Assembly (NCBI RefSeq): GCF_023856365.1
Contig: NC_064538.1
Span: 3,613,832-3,677,831 of the forward strand
Origin: Brienomyrus brachyistius
Taxonomy: Eukaryota; Chordata; Actinopteri; Osteoglossiformes; Mormyridae
Length of the DNA: 64,000 nt
Direction: 5' to 3'
The notes beneath the pieces are model-generated. The model was not told the origin of the DNA and did no database searches. It was given only the letters and a program-made list of their open reading frames with translations. The translations under genes and the position numbers were made by a program. This document shows, piece by piece, positions 23,761 to 35,268 of this stretch; within the stretch, counting starts at the first letter, position 1; each line of letters begins with the position of its first letter.

Positions 23761-26700
23761 ATAATGGTGAGGATTTCACTGAGTAAAGTGTTTATGTTTT
23801 TGCTGGTAGCACAGGAAGTTCCCCAGGAACGCCCCCCCCCCCAATCACTTCCACCCTCAACAGACTCACTTGACTCCCTTCATCACCCGCATAGCTCCGT
23901 TCTCCAGACTGCGCAAACCGGAGGCATCCAGTGGATCCCAAATGCCGCTAGCCAAGTCCTGCGAAGAGAGGGGCGCATCCCAGGAATGGGCGTGTGCAGC
24001 AGAGGGGCCGAAAGGGCAGACGGGGTCGAAACCCGCGACCTGACAGGTGGAAGAGGCTGCCTTTTAAAGCTGATCAGACACATCCCGGCGCAGAGACTCA
24101 AGGTGCAGTCCAGGGTGGAAAAACCTGCGACTTCCAGACTAGAGCTCGTTGATCAGTGGGAGCCGCGGCTTGCGGAGCGGAACCAAGCTGGCGTCTGACG
24201 ACACCTGCAGCAACCTCAACCCCTCCCAAGCAGACACAGGCATCAAAAGAGAGAACCACCAGTTTGGAGCTAAAAATATGCATCGTCTGAGAGTGTCACT
24301 TCAGGTCTGTCTAACTGTAATAAGGGCGTAGTGCATGTCTGTAGGACGGCACACTGGTCTCTCCCCTCAAGCGTCAGAGGACCCAGACTGCCGGCCCGTG
24401 CGTGTGCGTGCGCATGTACCCTGTGAGGGGCAGGATCCAGGCTGTACTGACTTGTACCTTCTGCCTCCTAGTATAGGTTCCGAGCTGGATTGGGATTTAA
24501 AAACTATCCATGGATTTTGGGGTACCCCATGGTAAATTTTGCCAAGGGGTTGGGTTCCGGAAAACGCGCGATATGCCAGGTTGCCAATCCAGCCCTGACT
24601 GCAACCCTGTATTTGATAATCAGCTATTGAAGATTGATAAACGTAAGTTAGCAGCTATAACCTGTCACGTGTAAGACCCTCATATATTCTTAGTATGCAG
24701 GAGTGTGGTTATGGCCCTCTTATGCGAACGTGTGGCATAGTGCTCGCGTGTTGGGGCTCCATGGTAGTGCAGTGGGCTTCTCTGAATGATCAGCGTTAAT
24801 TTGGACCGGTCGGCTTTAGCACAGCTTTGTATGATGACTACGCTTTCCACTGTTGGACTTTGCTCCGTTAGAAAGCAACTGCTCTGACATCAGATGCCGT
24901 GGGAGTGTGAACTCAGCGGGCAGGAGACGGGCGACGCCGTCTTTGTGCCATGCGACAGTGTTTACTTCCTAACGGGCAGAAGGGAAAACAAGAGGAGGAA
25001 ATGAAAAACCCAATTCGGAAAATATCGAGACGATCTCGCTGTGCCGTCCGCCGCATATGGCAGGCACTGCAAGCTGTCGTCGCATTCGGAGACGCATTTG
25101 TGTTTACTGCGTCCCTTGGAGCCACTTATCTGAATAAGTGGCTTGTGGTAGGAAACCTTGGTCCATAGTTGAAGCAAAGACGCATCTTTTTACGGATTAA
25201 TATTGCACTCACGTATGGGGGGATTATTCTGCCATCGCACAGCCAAAATAAATCAGCCAAAATAACATGATAAATAGGTTGGGCTGCAGTTTAGGTTTAA
25301 ATAAGGATTCATCTTTCATCCACACCCTGGTGTCTGAGCTGAATGGAAAAGACTGCGCAGAAAGTGGATTTTAAATCGTACCCTCACTTCTTTCCCGCAC
25401 AATCTTTCTGTATTCAATTTCAGATATAAATTGCAAATACTTTCGGCCCTGGAACTGTAGCTTTCCCCGTTAACCTCCTCTTGGCCGTCAGCGTAAACCG
25501 TTGGGGGGGTCCACAATATCGGCTCCCCCGGTGAGTTTGTTTTGCTTGTTTGCAGTCAGTCCGGGAGAGCAGAATGAGCCAGTCTGGTGTTTTGGTAATT
25601 TTTTCCAGTTGGGATATTGGTCTATCAGCCGGAGTACTGGAGGAAACCTTATATTATGAATCTGTATCCTGCACCCTGCTCCTAAGCGAACGGTGATATT
25701 TCACTCTTTTTCACGATGGGCTGGCGTTTGTTTTTTTATTTTTTTTTGTCGATGTGGGAGGAAACGCTGAATGTTTCCTCCAGCAAGCCCATGTGTTTAT
25801 CAGCTGCCACTGAGATTCGATGGCCCTTATCTCTGCTGTACGGCTCCTTTCCCGTGCCAGGATGTCAGCGTCTGTCGAGGGCCGTGTTGTAATCAGGGGA
25901 GCTCATAGCCGATGCTCCCCCCCCCGTCATGACAAGCGTGGGCCAGATTAATGCCCAAGACCTTGGCTCGCCGCTGTACATCCACCCAGCTCGACTGTGC
26001 AGAACCGCTGTGACCAATCCCCTAATTCTCTCCCCCCTGTCTCTACCCATAATGGGTCCTCAAGTCCCATAAATATCTGCAGTGTTTCTCAGCAGTTAAG
26101 ACCTCGCCGCTGTCAGTGCTACTGGGAATGACAGTACAGGCAAACTGGATCTGAACTCAAGTGTGCGTTTCCATCGTTTTGTGCCTGTACTGTACCTCAC
26201 TGCATTCGCTAACGGGGTGTTCCTCTGTATCGTCTATTATGGCTTCCAGGTTGGAAGTCCTGACTGTGCTCTTTTGCCGGATGGCATCCCGGTCACTGTT
26301 TGAGAGTTCTAACCCCGTGGGGTATCTCATACCTTCGGGAAGTGGACTATCTGAGAGCCCCTTGAGGTATGTAGACAGCCCAGCGAGTACACGGTCTCCC
26401 CACCGGCTCTCCACGCTCCCATATCGGCTGCTCTCAGGCCACACTGCTGCAACACCCGCATCTTATCTGTAACTAGCCTGCCTGGTGTAATACACCTACC
26501 GGTATTATACTAACAATGATGATTCACCCGCATTCATCCTGTAAAGGCATCTAAGTCTCCCAGGGAGCCCTGGATGCCTGCTTATGGCTCCCTACCCCTG
26601 CCCCACCTCACCACCACCAATCCCTAAGTGTCCTGCCTCACCGGGGATCATACAACCTGTTGTGACTGTCCAAGTGACTCGGGCTGCTCAGAGACGTTAT

Positions 26701-28727
26701 TTCAGACCTTTTTCAGGGTCTGGTAATCTAGAGGATTCCTCAGTGTACAGTACCTGTGCGTCATACCATCCAGAACAGTTATGTTTGTTAACCTGTGATA
26801 AAAAGCACATTTAACGCCCTAGCGTACTCATGTTGTTTATCGACTTGCATTTGGGGCATTTAAAAATCCCCCCCCCGATCCGAAACTTTCTGTCACTAAA
26901 TGTCAGTTGCCAGGTGGACAGGCCTTACAGTGATCTGGTACATATTACACATGTGTCCCTCGTGTCTCTCTCTTCCTAATTATGGTTGTAGCGTAGCATT
27001 GGTTGCAGAGTTGAGTGTCATTGTCTTTTGGGTGAAGGTGCACTCTCAGGAAAGCGATCGATGAAAAGCACTGGGAAAGGCCTGGCGCCCCTAATTTGAT
27101 ACCCCTTAGTGGATCTGTTAGTTGTGGACGTTAGATTCCCCTTGTCGTTCGCTGTGGTCACGATAAGAAACCTGTTTCCATTTTCACCCACGTTTCTTTG
27201 ACGGAATTCAGCATTACGCATGCATCCGTGCCGTTTTGACTGATTGGCCAGTCGGGACTGACCATGACACGTCACCTGGTCACTTTGTCAAGTCACTCGG
27301 ACAGGCGGCTGCTGAGGAACAAGACTGGTTTGAATCGATGGGGAAAGTAAAGCTAAATAACCTATAAGATGAGGCTCTTGCCTGTTATGCTATGCAGGGC
27401 TGTTATGGGCATATTCACAAACTACGGTATCAATACCTTATGTCTCATAACTGGAGGGTTATGGCCAGGGAGGACCCAGTTCCCAACACCTGTCTGGTTG
27501 CACTGGAAGCTTTTAGTACGTCTGGTTCCATTACACTGTGAGGGTGCTGATGTTGCTCTGATCTACTGAGATGAACCTGTCACAGTCTTCACTGCCACCA
27601 GTGAATGCCAATGAATTCAACAGCATAGTGAAGAATATAGTGCTATGAACAACCAACCAGTCAATCACTATAGTGAGTATGACTGGCCTAGACTGGGCAG
27701 GAGTGTCTGCTTTTTACATGACTGATGTAAAACAAGGCTGGGATCTCTTTGTGCTTTGTGTCTGTCAGGTTTGCTTTCTCACATCTTGGTGATTTAAAAA
27801 AAAAAAAAATTCTCTCCTTCACCGACTGATATCATGACTAGGCATGTCCTCACATTGGGTGTCAGGCTGTCGGGGTCTTTGATGTCCTGAACTGAGACCC
27901 GGCATTTGGGTTTCAATCTTGTAACGTGAGCTCCGAGTTGGCATTGCTTTAGCAAATGTGTTTCCTGAGCTGTGAATTTCAGTCTGTCGTCGTCTGTTGT
28001 CTTCCAGAACCGTCTGTGCACCAGAGACAGAAGCCAGCGACAGACGTTTGCTATAAAACTGACATAACAAGCCTGATGGATTTCAACACCCCGGATTCTT
28101 CTCTGGACAAGAGTAAGGCTCGGCTCTCTTCTCTGCTCTCCTCCGGCTCTTGTGAGCTGAGGTTTGAACGGTCAGGTGAAAGATTCATAAGTCACGCTCA
28201 ACCTCAGGGCTACTGAGCTGCAGACAGGTGCGAAAAGCGAAAGCTGAAGGCCAGTCTGTGCTCGGATGTCTGGGTGCTGCTGCTGCTCATTCTGCATTCA
28301 GACGCTCCATCTTTTTTCACTGTTGCTTAGCCCATGCCCAGCGGGAAGGATACCCTGGGCCTGTTTGGGCATTTTTAGGGGTGCAGGCCTACAGAACCAG
28401 TATGGAAGTTTGTTAGCTGAGCCAGCAGGAAGCGGATGGAGGGACCAGGCTGACACATGGCTGACGGTTCTGCTCATCCACCAGTAGAGGGCATACCACT
28501 GGGTCTATGCTGCTGTGTGTGTGAAAATCGTACAGGAAGGCCATGTGTTTGGAGGTCACTGTGTCCTCTTAATCACTCAGTTACCAAAATCACACATAAC
28601 TGAAAGCCTGAAGGCTCCAGCTCCTATACTCTGTGTTTTTGGAAGCAATTAAATGTAAATATGAGCCAGATGAACCCTGCCTGGGTTCATTTCGAGAGCC
28701 CAGTTTGATATAAAGACTTAATCAGAG
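23761..28727. other. no gene seen
   Basis: Includes poly-C at 23832-23842 and poly-A at 27797-27809. The 144-codon + strand frame at 23764-24198 starts inside repeat-adjacent sequence and has no domain I recognise. Confidence 0.5.
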
Positions 28728-28888
28728 AAGGAGTGCAGATTAAGGGGCCATAATTTGTACTGGGGGGGGGGGAGTCAACCTTATAATTAGCTAATGCTTC
28801 GAATTGGTGAGTGACAGGAGAGAGGGCACTACAAGAACCAATCAGCTTTCAGCTGGGGCCAATATGCCTGCGGCCCCGCCCCTGTACA
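28728..28888 (+). mobile_element. dispersed CCAAT/GC-box repeat, copy 2
   Basis: Shows GGGGCCATAATTTGTAC, TATAATTAGCTAATG, GGTGAGTGACAGGAG, then CCAATCAGCTTTCAGCTGG (28838) and GGCCCCGCCCCTGTACATG. Same order as the copies at 4986, 30351, 50240 and 62261. It includes an 11-base poly-G after GTACT, where other copies have a shorter G tract. Confidence 0.8.
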
Positions 28889-29080
28889 TGCCTTGCGCTT
28901 CATTATTTGCCGGATTAGGGAGCGTGTTCGATTCGATGCGGGGGCTGGATAATGTGCAAGGACATGACAGATTTATCATTCATAAAATGTCACTTAGAAC
29001 CTCCTCTGAAGGAATGCATCAGGGTCCGGGAAGAAGAGCCGAGAAACATGCAAGTGCTCTGCAGACTGTGACAGCGCAGG

Positions 29081-29100
29081 TGACGTCACAGGTGACGTCA
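29081..29100. promoter_or_regulatory. tandem CRE motifs
   Basis: Two perfect TGACGTCA palindromes, 12 bp apart start to start, inside a small duplication (CAGGTGACGTCA twice). A third partial site, GGGGACGTCACAC, follows at about 29250. Perfect CREB/ATF sites are uncommon by chance; no adjacent exon or TATA is seen. Confidence 0.35.
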
Positions 29101-29256
29101 CAGGTCTGGCAGAACCCCAGGCAGCATGTTTATGGGATGGACCTTCTACTTTGACACACAGTCTGCACATTTCAGACGACATCGGATGGACAGTTTAAAA
29201 GGGGGTGTGGATAGCAGAAAGAGGACAGTATGTAGTGGAAGTGACATTGGGGACGT

Positions 29257-29276
29257 CACACACACACACACACACA
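29257..29276. repeat. (CA)n microsatellite
   Basis: Short uninterrupted CA run directly after GGACGTCA. Confidence 0.9.
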
Positions 29277-29541
29277 TTCTGCAGAAGCACTAGGAGGCTC
29301 GGCCAGGCAGACCAGCAGCTCTGCGGCACTGAAAGAACCCAGCTCTGATGTTCTCTCTCTCTTCATGTCCTCCCGGCTCATGCCACGTACATCACCACCC
29401 TCCCTCCTCTCCTCTCATGGAGACCGCACACCACAGCATCCCATAATTCATAGCAGGCCCCTCAAGGTGCTCTCTGCTTGCACCCCCAGACCCACACGCA
29501 GCTGGAGACAGGAGAGAGGGCAGAACATTAACCCGCCGGAA

Positions 29542-29942
29542 CGTCAAATGAAATAGAACTGGAAGGTGATACCATCAAACGAAATGGCCCGGATGTGGTA
29601 CGGTCAAATGAAAACAGCCCTAGGAGGTGGTACATCAAATGAAAACAGCCCTAGGAGGTGGTAGCGTCAAACAAAACAGCCCTGGGAGGTTGTACCGTCA
29701 AATGAAACGGCCCCTGGAGATGGTACCATAAAAAGAAACTGCCCCCAAAGGTGGCACCATCAAATGAAACGGCCCCCAGTGGTGGTACCATCAAATGAAA
29801 CTCCGGGAGGTGGCACTGTCAAAATAAATAACCCCCGGAGGTGGCACCCTCAAACTAAACACCCCCTGAAAGTGGTCCCATGAAATGAAACTGTCCCCAG
29901 AGTTGGTACTGTCAAACGAACCGGCTCTCGGAGGTGGTAGTG
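29542..29942. repeat. 31-bp degenerate minisatellite, about 13 copies
   Basis: Units spaced 28-32 bp (mostly 31) share the theme GGTGGTACC-TCAAATGAAA-CGGCCCC-AG. TCAAA starts fall at 29544, 29575, 29604, 29635, 29667, 29698, 29729, 29760, 29791, 29819, 29850, 29881 and 29912. The copies are diverged (5-20% by eye), so the array is old. Confidence 0.9.
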
Positions 29943-30164
29943 TCCCTGCCTGGCTCTCTGTAGCTGTACGATGGCGTCTCATTGCCTGCACTTAACTCAA
30001 CGGGAGATGAAAGACCGCACTGCATCATCACGGGGGAGGCATGCCACTGGGTAGGGGGGGAGGGTGTACCAACACCAACCCCCTGCCAGCCTGTACTTCT
30101 TCAAACCTTGGCTCAAACCCTGGAAATGCCGCCTCGTCTGAATGTGCAGTTTTAATTGCCCGTG

Positions 30165-30310
30165 GCAGGTCGCCCACGGTGGCCGCTGAGAGCGAGGTGC
30201 CACTCTGGTTGGCTGCCGGGGCTGCAAGGCGGGGCGTGAGTTCTCCATCTCCGCTTTCGGCCACTGGGCCAGCGGGGGCTGGCGGGCTGCTCGCGTATAC
30301 CGCTGAGATT
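30165..30310. other. CpG-dense stretch next to a dispersed repeat
   Basis: About 15 CpGs in 150 bp, just 5' of a dispersed-repeat copy (30351). A GTGAGT lies at about 30236, but the frame that would be phase-compatible with the kazrin exon is closed by a TGA shortly upstream and has no ATG. I therefore do not call an exon. A 109-codon open frame crosses the region (30041-30370) without recognisable domains. Confidence 0.3.
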
Positions 30311-30350
30311 TACAGTGCCTTACTTTGCCTGCTAGTTGCAATTCTAGGAT

Positions 30351-30516
30351 TTTTAAGGTGGTGGGTATAAGAGGGGTCATGGATCTTACAGAGGAGCTAG
30401 CCTTATCATTAACCAATAATATGTTTTATATTGGTGAGTGACAGACAAGGGGACACTGTGGCGGCCAATCAGCTTTGAGCTGGGACCAATGCCCTTGTGG
30501 CCCCACCCTTTTTACA
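30351..30516 (+). mobile_element. dispersed CCAAT/GC-box repeat, copy 3
   Basis: Starts TTTTAAGGTGGTGGGTATAA; then CTTATCATTAACCAATAATA, GGTGAGTGACAGACAAGGG, CCAATCAGCTTTGAGCTGG and GTGGCCCCACCC. Aligned by eye with copies 1, 2, 4 and 5, it suggests an element of about 160-180 bp. Confidence 0.8.
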
Positions 30517-32775
30517 CTCCTTTTTCTTTCCCTGGTCATCTGTTGTAGCTTAGTGTTCATTTCCAGAAGACAGCACTCGGAGTCCATACCCCTGCACTAT
30601 ACTCTCAGACCCGGGTGTGGGGGGGTCTATTTCATATTTACTTGAGCTATTTGACTAATAGGTCTCTATTCCTAAAACAAGCTGTGTATAAAGCACTGAG
30701 CTTCCAGATATGGTGACCCAGGCTGCTTGTATGCCATCCTAAATAATGTCACGGACTGTGATCCAGTCCTAGGCCCCTGCAGGCCACAATGCGCCACCCC
30801 ATGGGGAAGGGGAAAGACTGCCAGGCAGCCCATTGTCCACTACTGCTGTGGTCACCTGATTAGGGGCCAGGTCCCGTCTGCCAGCTTGTTCCAAGAAAGA
30901 AGCATTTGAAGCATCGGCATTACTCATGGGGGGCCCACTCAGTATTTTCCAGGTTTCTGCTTTTAAATATAAATAAATTTGCATTTATATAATGTAGTTA
31001 TTAGCCTACATTGGGCATACACACAGCGGCACAGTAACCAGTAAATTAGTTTCTTTTTGCTCATGTATGCAGCAGTCACACTATACAACACGCTATTTAT
31101 CTGCATAGAGGTCAGCAGCAAGGAAAGCACCATTGAATGGAGCTCCACCGTCTCTGTCATGCTGGGATAATGTTTACTTCCATGAAGGTGACCAGGTGAC
31201 CAATCAGACAATGAGAAGGTGTAACTATTGTATGAGTAGGGACCAATTAGGGGAGCTTTGGAGTTCAGATTTTCAAAACTGTCCGTTTTCACTCATCCAC
31301 ACTGCAACTCTAAAAACAGTGTTTTGATAAATATATGGCTGTGAGAGTGTTTACAAAGGTCTTGGGGGCTAAAAACTCTGGGGTAGTTTGGACGAAATGC
31401 AAAAACTGAGAGTAGCAGTGTGGACATACTCACTTAATGTATCTGTATGGAAAATGATGACACCCTCGATTTGAACCGCTGGTCTTACCCTCACAGGTGA
31501 CATCGGTGTCACTTGACATGTGCTTGGTGCACCACCTAAACCAGAAGTGGCTTGTCTTGTATTTTGAATGTCCTCCCTGAGTTTGTGAGGGTTTTCCTCC
31601 AGCCGCTGCAGTTGTCTGTGTGTTTGGGTTTCCTCCCCTTCAGGATCACTGTGTGAAGCTCACAGCATCCCCCTTTCTTTAATTTCAGCAGGATTCTAGG
31701 TTCAACCTGCCAGTCGAGAACATGGAAAATACGCGTCATCCTCCCCGAAATTCACTCATGAACGTTAATCGCAAAAATTCTCCGGACACCAGCTCACTCC
31801 TTAACCTGGTTCCTCGGCAGGTTTCTTTCACACTGTCTCCAACCTTCTCCTGTTGATGACGTCCATGACGTGTGACTTACTAGGAGCACAAACAAAAAGG
31901 CACAATTCCATCTGAACATCTGGCACCGATGAATCAGAGTTTGTTATGGGGACAGCTTACAGCAACGTGCTAACCAAGCATGACCACTGGCTGTTCTGTA
32001 TAATGGCTCGATTGATCGTTAGCATAGCTATTTTTGTTAATGGCTGGATTGATAATAAGCAATAGCATCATTACCTAGAGTCCGAAAAAAGCCTGTGGCC
32101 TTTGGATATCATGTTTACTGAATGGAGACGGAGAGGTTGAGGGTTGATATGGGACACAGCTATGCAGGTTTGAAGCAGAGGAAGCTTCTTTATACTGGAC
32201 CCGTGTTTATGTCCAGTGAAGTAGCCCAGCCCCTCATTCCTGTTTCGCAAAGGCACAAAACACTGTCTGTACCGCGGTCTCCAATCGATTTATGGATGCA
32301 GTGCAGTAAATCGGGGCCTCTAATGGCCATCGTAAAGTCCCACAGAGGAAAGGCAGGACAGCCCAAGGCTACAGCTTACTGCAGATCACCGTCCTGCGTC
32401 CTCAGTAGCAGCACCTGTAATTACAGTCATCGCCCTGATTTGCTTAGTTGATAATGGGGACATGGCTGCAGTTCAGTTTCACGTTGAGCGCGGTCTTGCA
32501 GAGATGATGGGAAATGACTCTCGGGCCGGGCTGTTCGTCTCGGTCTCGTTCTCGTGACAATGTGTCCAGCAGAGGCACCGCTGCACATATCGATCCATCC
32601 CTGACAGCGACCGCTGATCTGCAAGGCCCTTCCTTCTTTCATGTAATGACTCGGCCAGGCTCTCTTCATTCTGTGAGAGCCATTTTCTCGTGGGGTTAGA
32701 CGTTTCCCAGCAGAGCTGGCGCATTAGGTTTGTTTGTATTTGGAATTTTTGGGTTATGTAGGGGTGTGATGGCGT
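30517..32775. other. no gene seen; possible DNA-transposon remnant
   Basis: Within 31268-31425, CCGTTTTCACTCATCCACACT and, further on, GCAGTGTGGACATACTC suggest a fish MITE with CCACACT/GTGTGGA-type ends (weak). The rest is unremarkable; open frames lack domains. Confidence 0.4.
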
Positions 32776-33403
32776 CCTCTTCCTGCTATCCACATCCCCT
32801 TATATACTGTCCTCTTCCTGCTATCCACACCCCCTTATATACTGTCCTCTTCCTGCTATCCACATCCCCTTATATACTGTCCTCTTCCTGCTATCCACAC
32901 CCCCTTGTATACTGTCCTCTTCCTGCTATCCACATCCCCTTATATACTGTCCTCTTCCTGCTATCCACACCCCCTTATATACTGTCCTCTTCCTGCTATC
33001 CACATCCCCTTATATACTGTCCTCTTCCTGCTATCCACACCCCCTTGTATACTGTCCTCTTCCTGCTATCCACATCCCCTTATATACTGTCCTCTTCCTG
33101 CTATCCACACCCCCTTGTATACTGTCCTCTTCCTGCTATCCACATCCCCTTATATACTGTCCTCTTTCTGCTATCCACATCCCCTTATATACTGTCTCCT
33201 TCCTGCTATCCACACCCCCTTATATACTGTTCTCTTTCTGTTATCCACACCCCCTTATATACTGTCTCCTTCCTGCTATCCACACCCCCTTATATACTGT
33301 CCTCTTTCTGCTATCCACGCCCCCTTATATACTGTCTCCTTCCTGCTATCCACGCCCCCTTATATACTTTCCTTTCTGCTATCCACATCCCCTTATATAC
33401 TCT
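32776..33403. repeat. 35-bp minisatellite, about 18 copies
   Basis: Exact 35-bp units start at 32776, 32811, 32846 and so on, of the form CCTCTTCCTGCTATCCACA(T/C), then CCCCTTATATACTGT. For the first eleven units CACAT and CACAC types alternate strictly, giving a 70-bp higher-order unit; some C-type units also carry TTGTAT. Later units decay (CTCCTT, CTTTCT). Because 35 is not a multiple of three and the unit has no stop in the frames used, open frames of 254 and 216 codons appear. They are not genes. Confidence 0.97.
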
Positions 33404-35206
33404 TTCTTATCACCCCCATCCCCCCCCCTACTTTTCCATTTACAGCATGCTGTCATTCAGCTCTCACCACGGTTCCTCTCCACTCCTTCCATAAGCACTT
33501 GCAGGCACCTCATTCACAGCCGCATTTCCACAGCCCAGTCTGGCCGAGTGTGTGAGACTGGAGGTGGTGCTACTGTATGCACGTCTGGCCAGGTTGGACT
33601 GGTCGCCCACCCAACTGCACAGAGTCACTCGATCTGAGAGTTGTAGCTCCCCATGACTCTGCCAGTGAGTCACTGCATATTAAATAGTAAGTAGATAATT
33701 GAGAGCAGGGAAGAAGGAAGGATAATTGGCTGCCTATATTATACACTTTTCACTTGTCATCACAGTGTGGCCTCCCTGATTCTCATCGAGATTCACTGCT
33801 CCTCGATTATCCACATTAAAGAGACAATAAGTCATGAAATGCAGGAGACGTGGGCCGCGAGGTGACAGCTCGCAAAGGGATGCGCTTCTTTTTAAAATAG
33901 TGCAAAAATATGCCTGTACGTTGTCGGATTAATGATCAACCCTGCTGGAACCTTTAATGAGCTACAAAGGTGTTCGTCTAAGCAAAGTGACAAATTTTAC
34001 TGCGGTAAAATATTCACACGATGCCCATTGTTCTAGTAATCAGTTCTTGCCATGCCAGAATCTGCCTTTTATTCTGAGATTGAATGGTTGCTTGTAAAAT
34101 TATTGTACATTGTTTTCTCCTGTTTGCTGTATGTTTTTTGTAAAATTGCTCAATACTCCCCCTTCAGGATTAATAAAATATGAAAATGATTGATATTAAA
34201 TGCGTTGCTGTAGTGCCAGGGGGCGCTGCAGAGGTTGATGAATGTGACACGGCTGAGGAGCAGGCTGCCAACTTCGGCATCCATCTTTTCCAAGTGGAAG
34301 TCTCTGTTTGGCGGACAAAGGATGCAATGGAAGAAAATTAAATTTGCTCCTCATCGATTCCCTTCCTGAGATCAATCTCGGTGTCTTGTCGACGGGTGAA
34401 TGGGTTCCTTGAAGAGCCCATTCTTCTCCCGTCGTGGCGAGTGTCCCCGTCAGCTTACGCCGACCGAGCTGAGCTGGCGTTTCACTGCTGCAGATCGATT
34501 GCGGGACATGGGTAAGTATATAAACTCCTATAATATAAGGACAATTAGGCTAATTAAGCGATTGCTGATAAATGGGCAGGATGGGGCCCACTGGCAGGAG
34601 GTGTGATTGAACTGCAGAGGGACGGCCAGTGGTGCTGCCTTCTGTGAGTCTCTGAGTGCAGGAAAGGTTGGTGTTTGTGCATTTCTCAGCTGGTCACTGT
34701 GTATCACGCCATCCAGGCTGTCCTCCTTTAGGAGGAGGGAAGGCACACGTCCGCAGCAGCGGGGTGTAGGAGGCCAATTGGGGGCCGTCGCTGTGTCTTT
34801 ACGGAGGCGTGGATCCATCTGCAGGGGTGTGTGAAGGGAAAGCAAGGTGCAGTTAATCTCTGGCTACAGGCCTGCTCAGGCAAGATGGCGGCTGTCTCAC
34901 ACGGCTCTTTCTGGAGCTCTTTGGCGTTTAACTCCTTGTGCCATTGATGGGCTCATTGTGTGCACAAATGCTCAGACTCTCTCTCTCTCACACACGCACA
35001 CATTTGCGTGAATGCACATGCACTGTTCGTTGATTGACACACCCCGTTGACGCAGTGATGTCTCCTGGCTGGACCGTTTAGCATTCTTGTCCTATTAGCC
35101 GTTGTATATATTGACATTGCACGTTGACGGACCGTTTCAAATGGATTGTTCTTGGGTTGTGCTGCTGCTTATTGTTGACACAAAGCTTCATGGCATTAGT
35201 TAGCTG
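33404..35206. other. no gene seen
   Basis: 33700-34200 is AT-rich, non-repetitive and has AATTA/ATTAAT-type motifs, so it is a weak candidate for conserved noncoding sequence. Nothing else recognised. Confidence 0.45.
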
Positions 35207-35208
35207 GT

Positions 35209-35266
<58 letters not shown>
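35207..35266. repeat. compound (GT)n(GA)n microsatellite
   Basis: About 26 bp of GT followed directly by about 34 bp of GA. Same architecture as 17889-17945. Confidence 0.95.

Positions 35267-35268
<2 letters not shown>

Noticed and set aside
30041..30370. CpG-rich 109-codon frame with a GTGAGT at about 30236 as another kazrin first exon
   Set aside because: The open frame meets the donor in phase 0, and the phase-1 frame is closed by a TGA without an ATG, so it cannot join the kazrin exon.
31465..31540. Minus-strand GGTTCAAATCG resembling a tRNA B box
   Set aside because: The A-box region and the rest of a tRNA or SINE head are not convincing; too short to call.
32730..33555. Long open frames (254 and 216 codons) on + strand
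   Set aside because: They lie across the 35-bp minisatellite; the peptide is the repeat unit read in rotating frames, and two overlapping frames are open at once.
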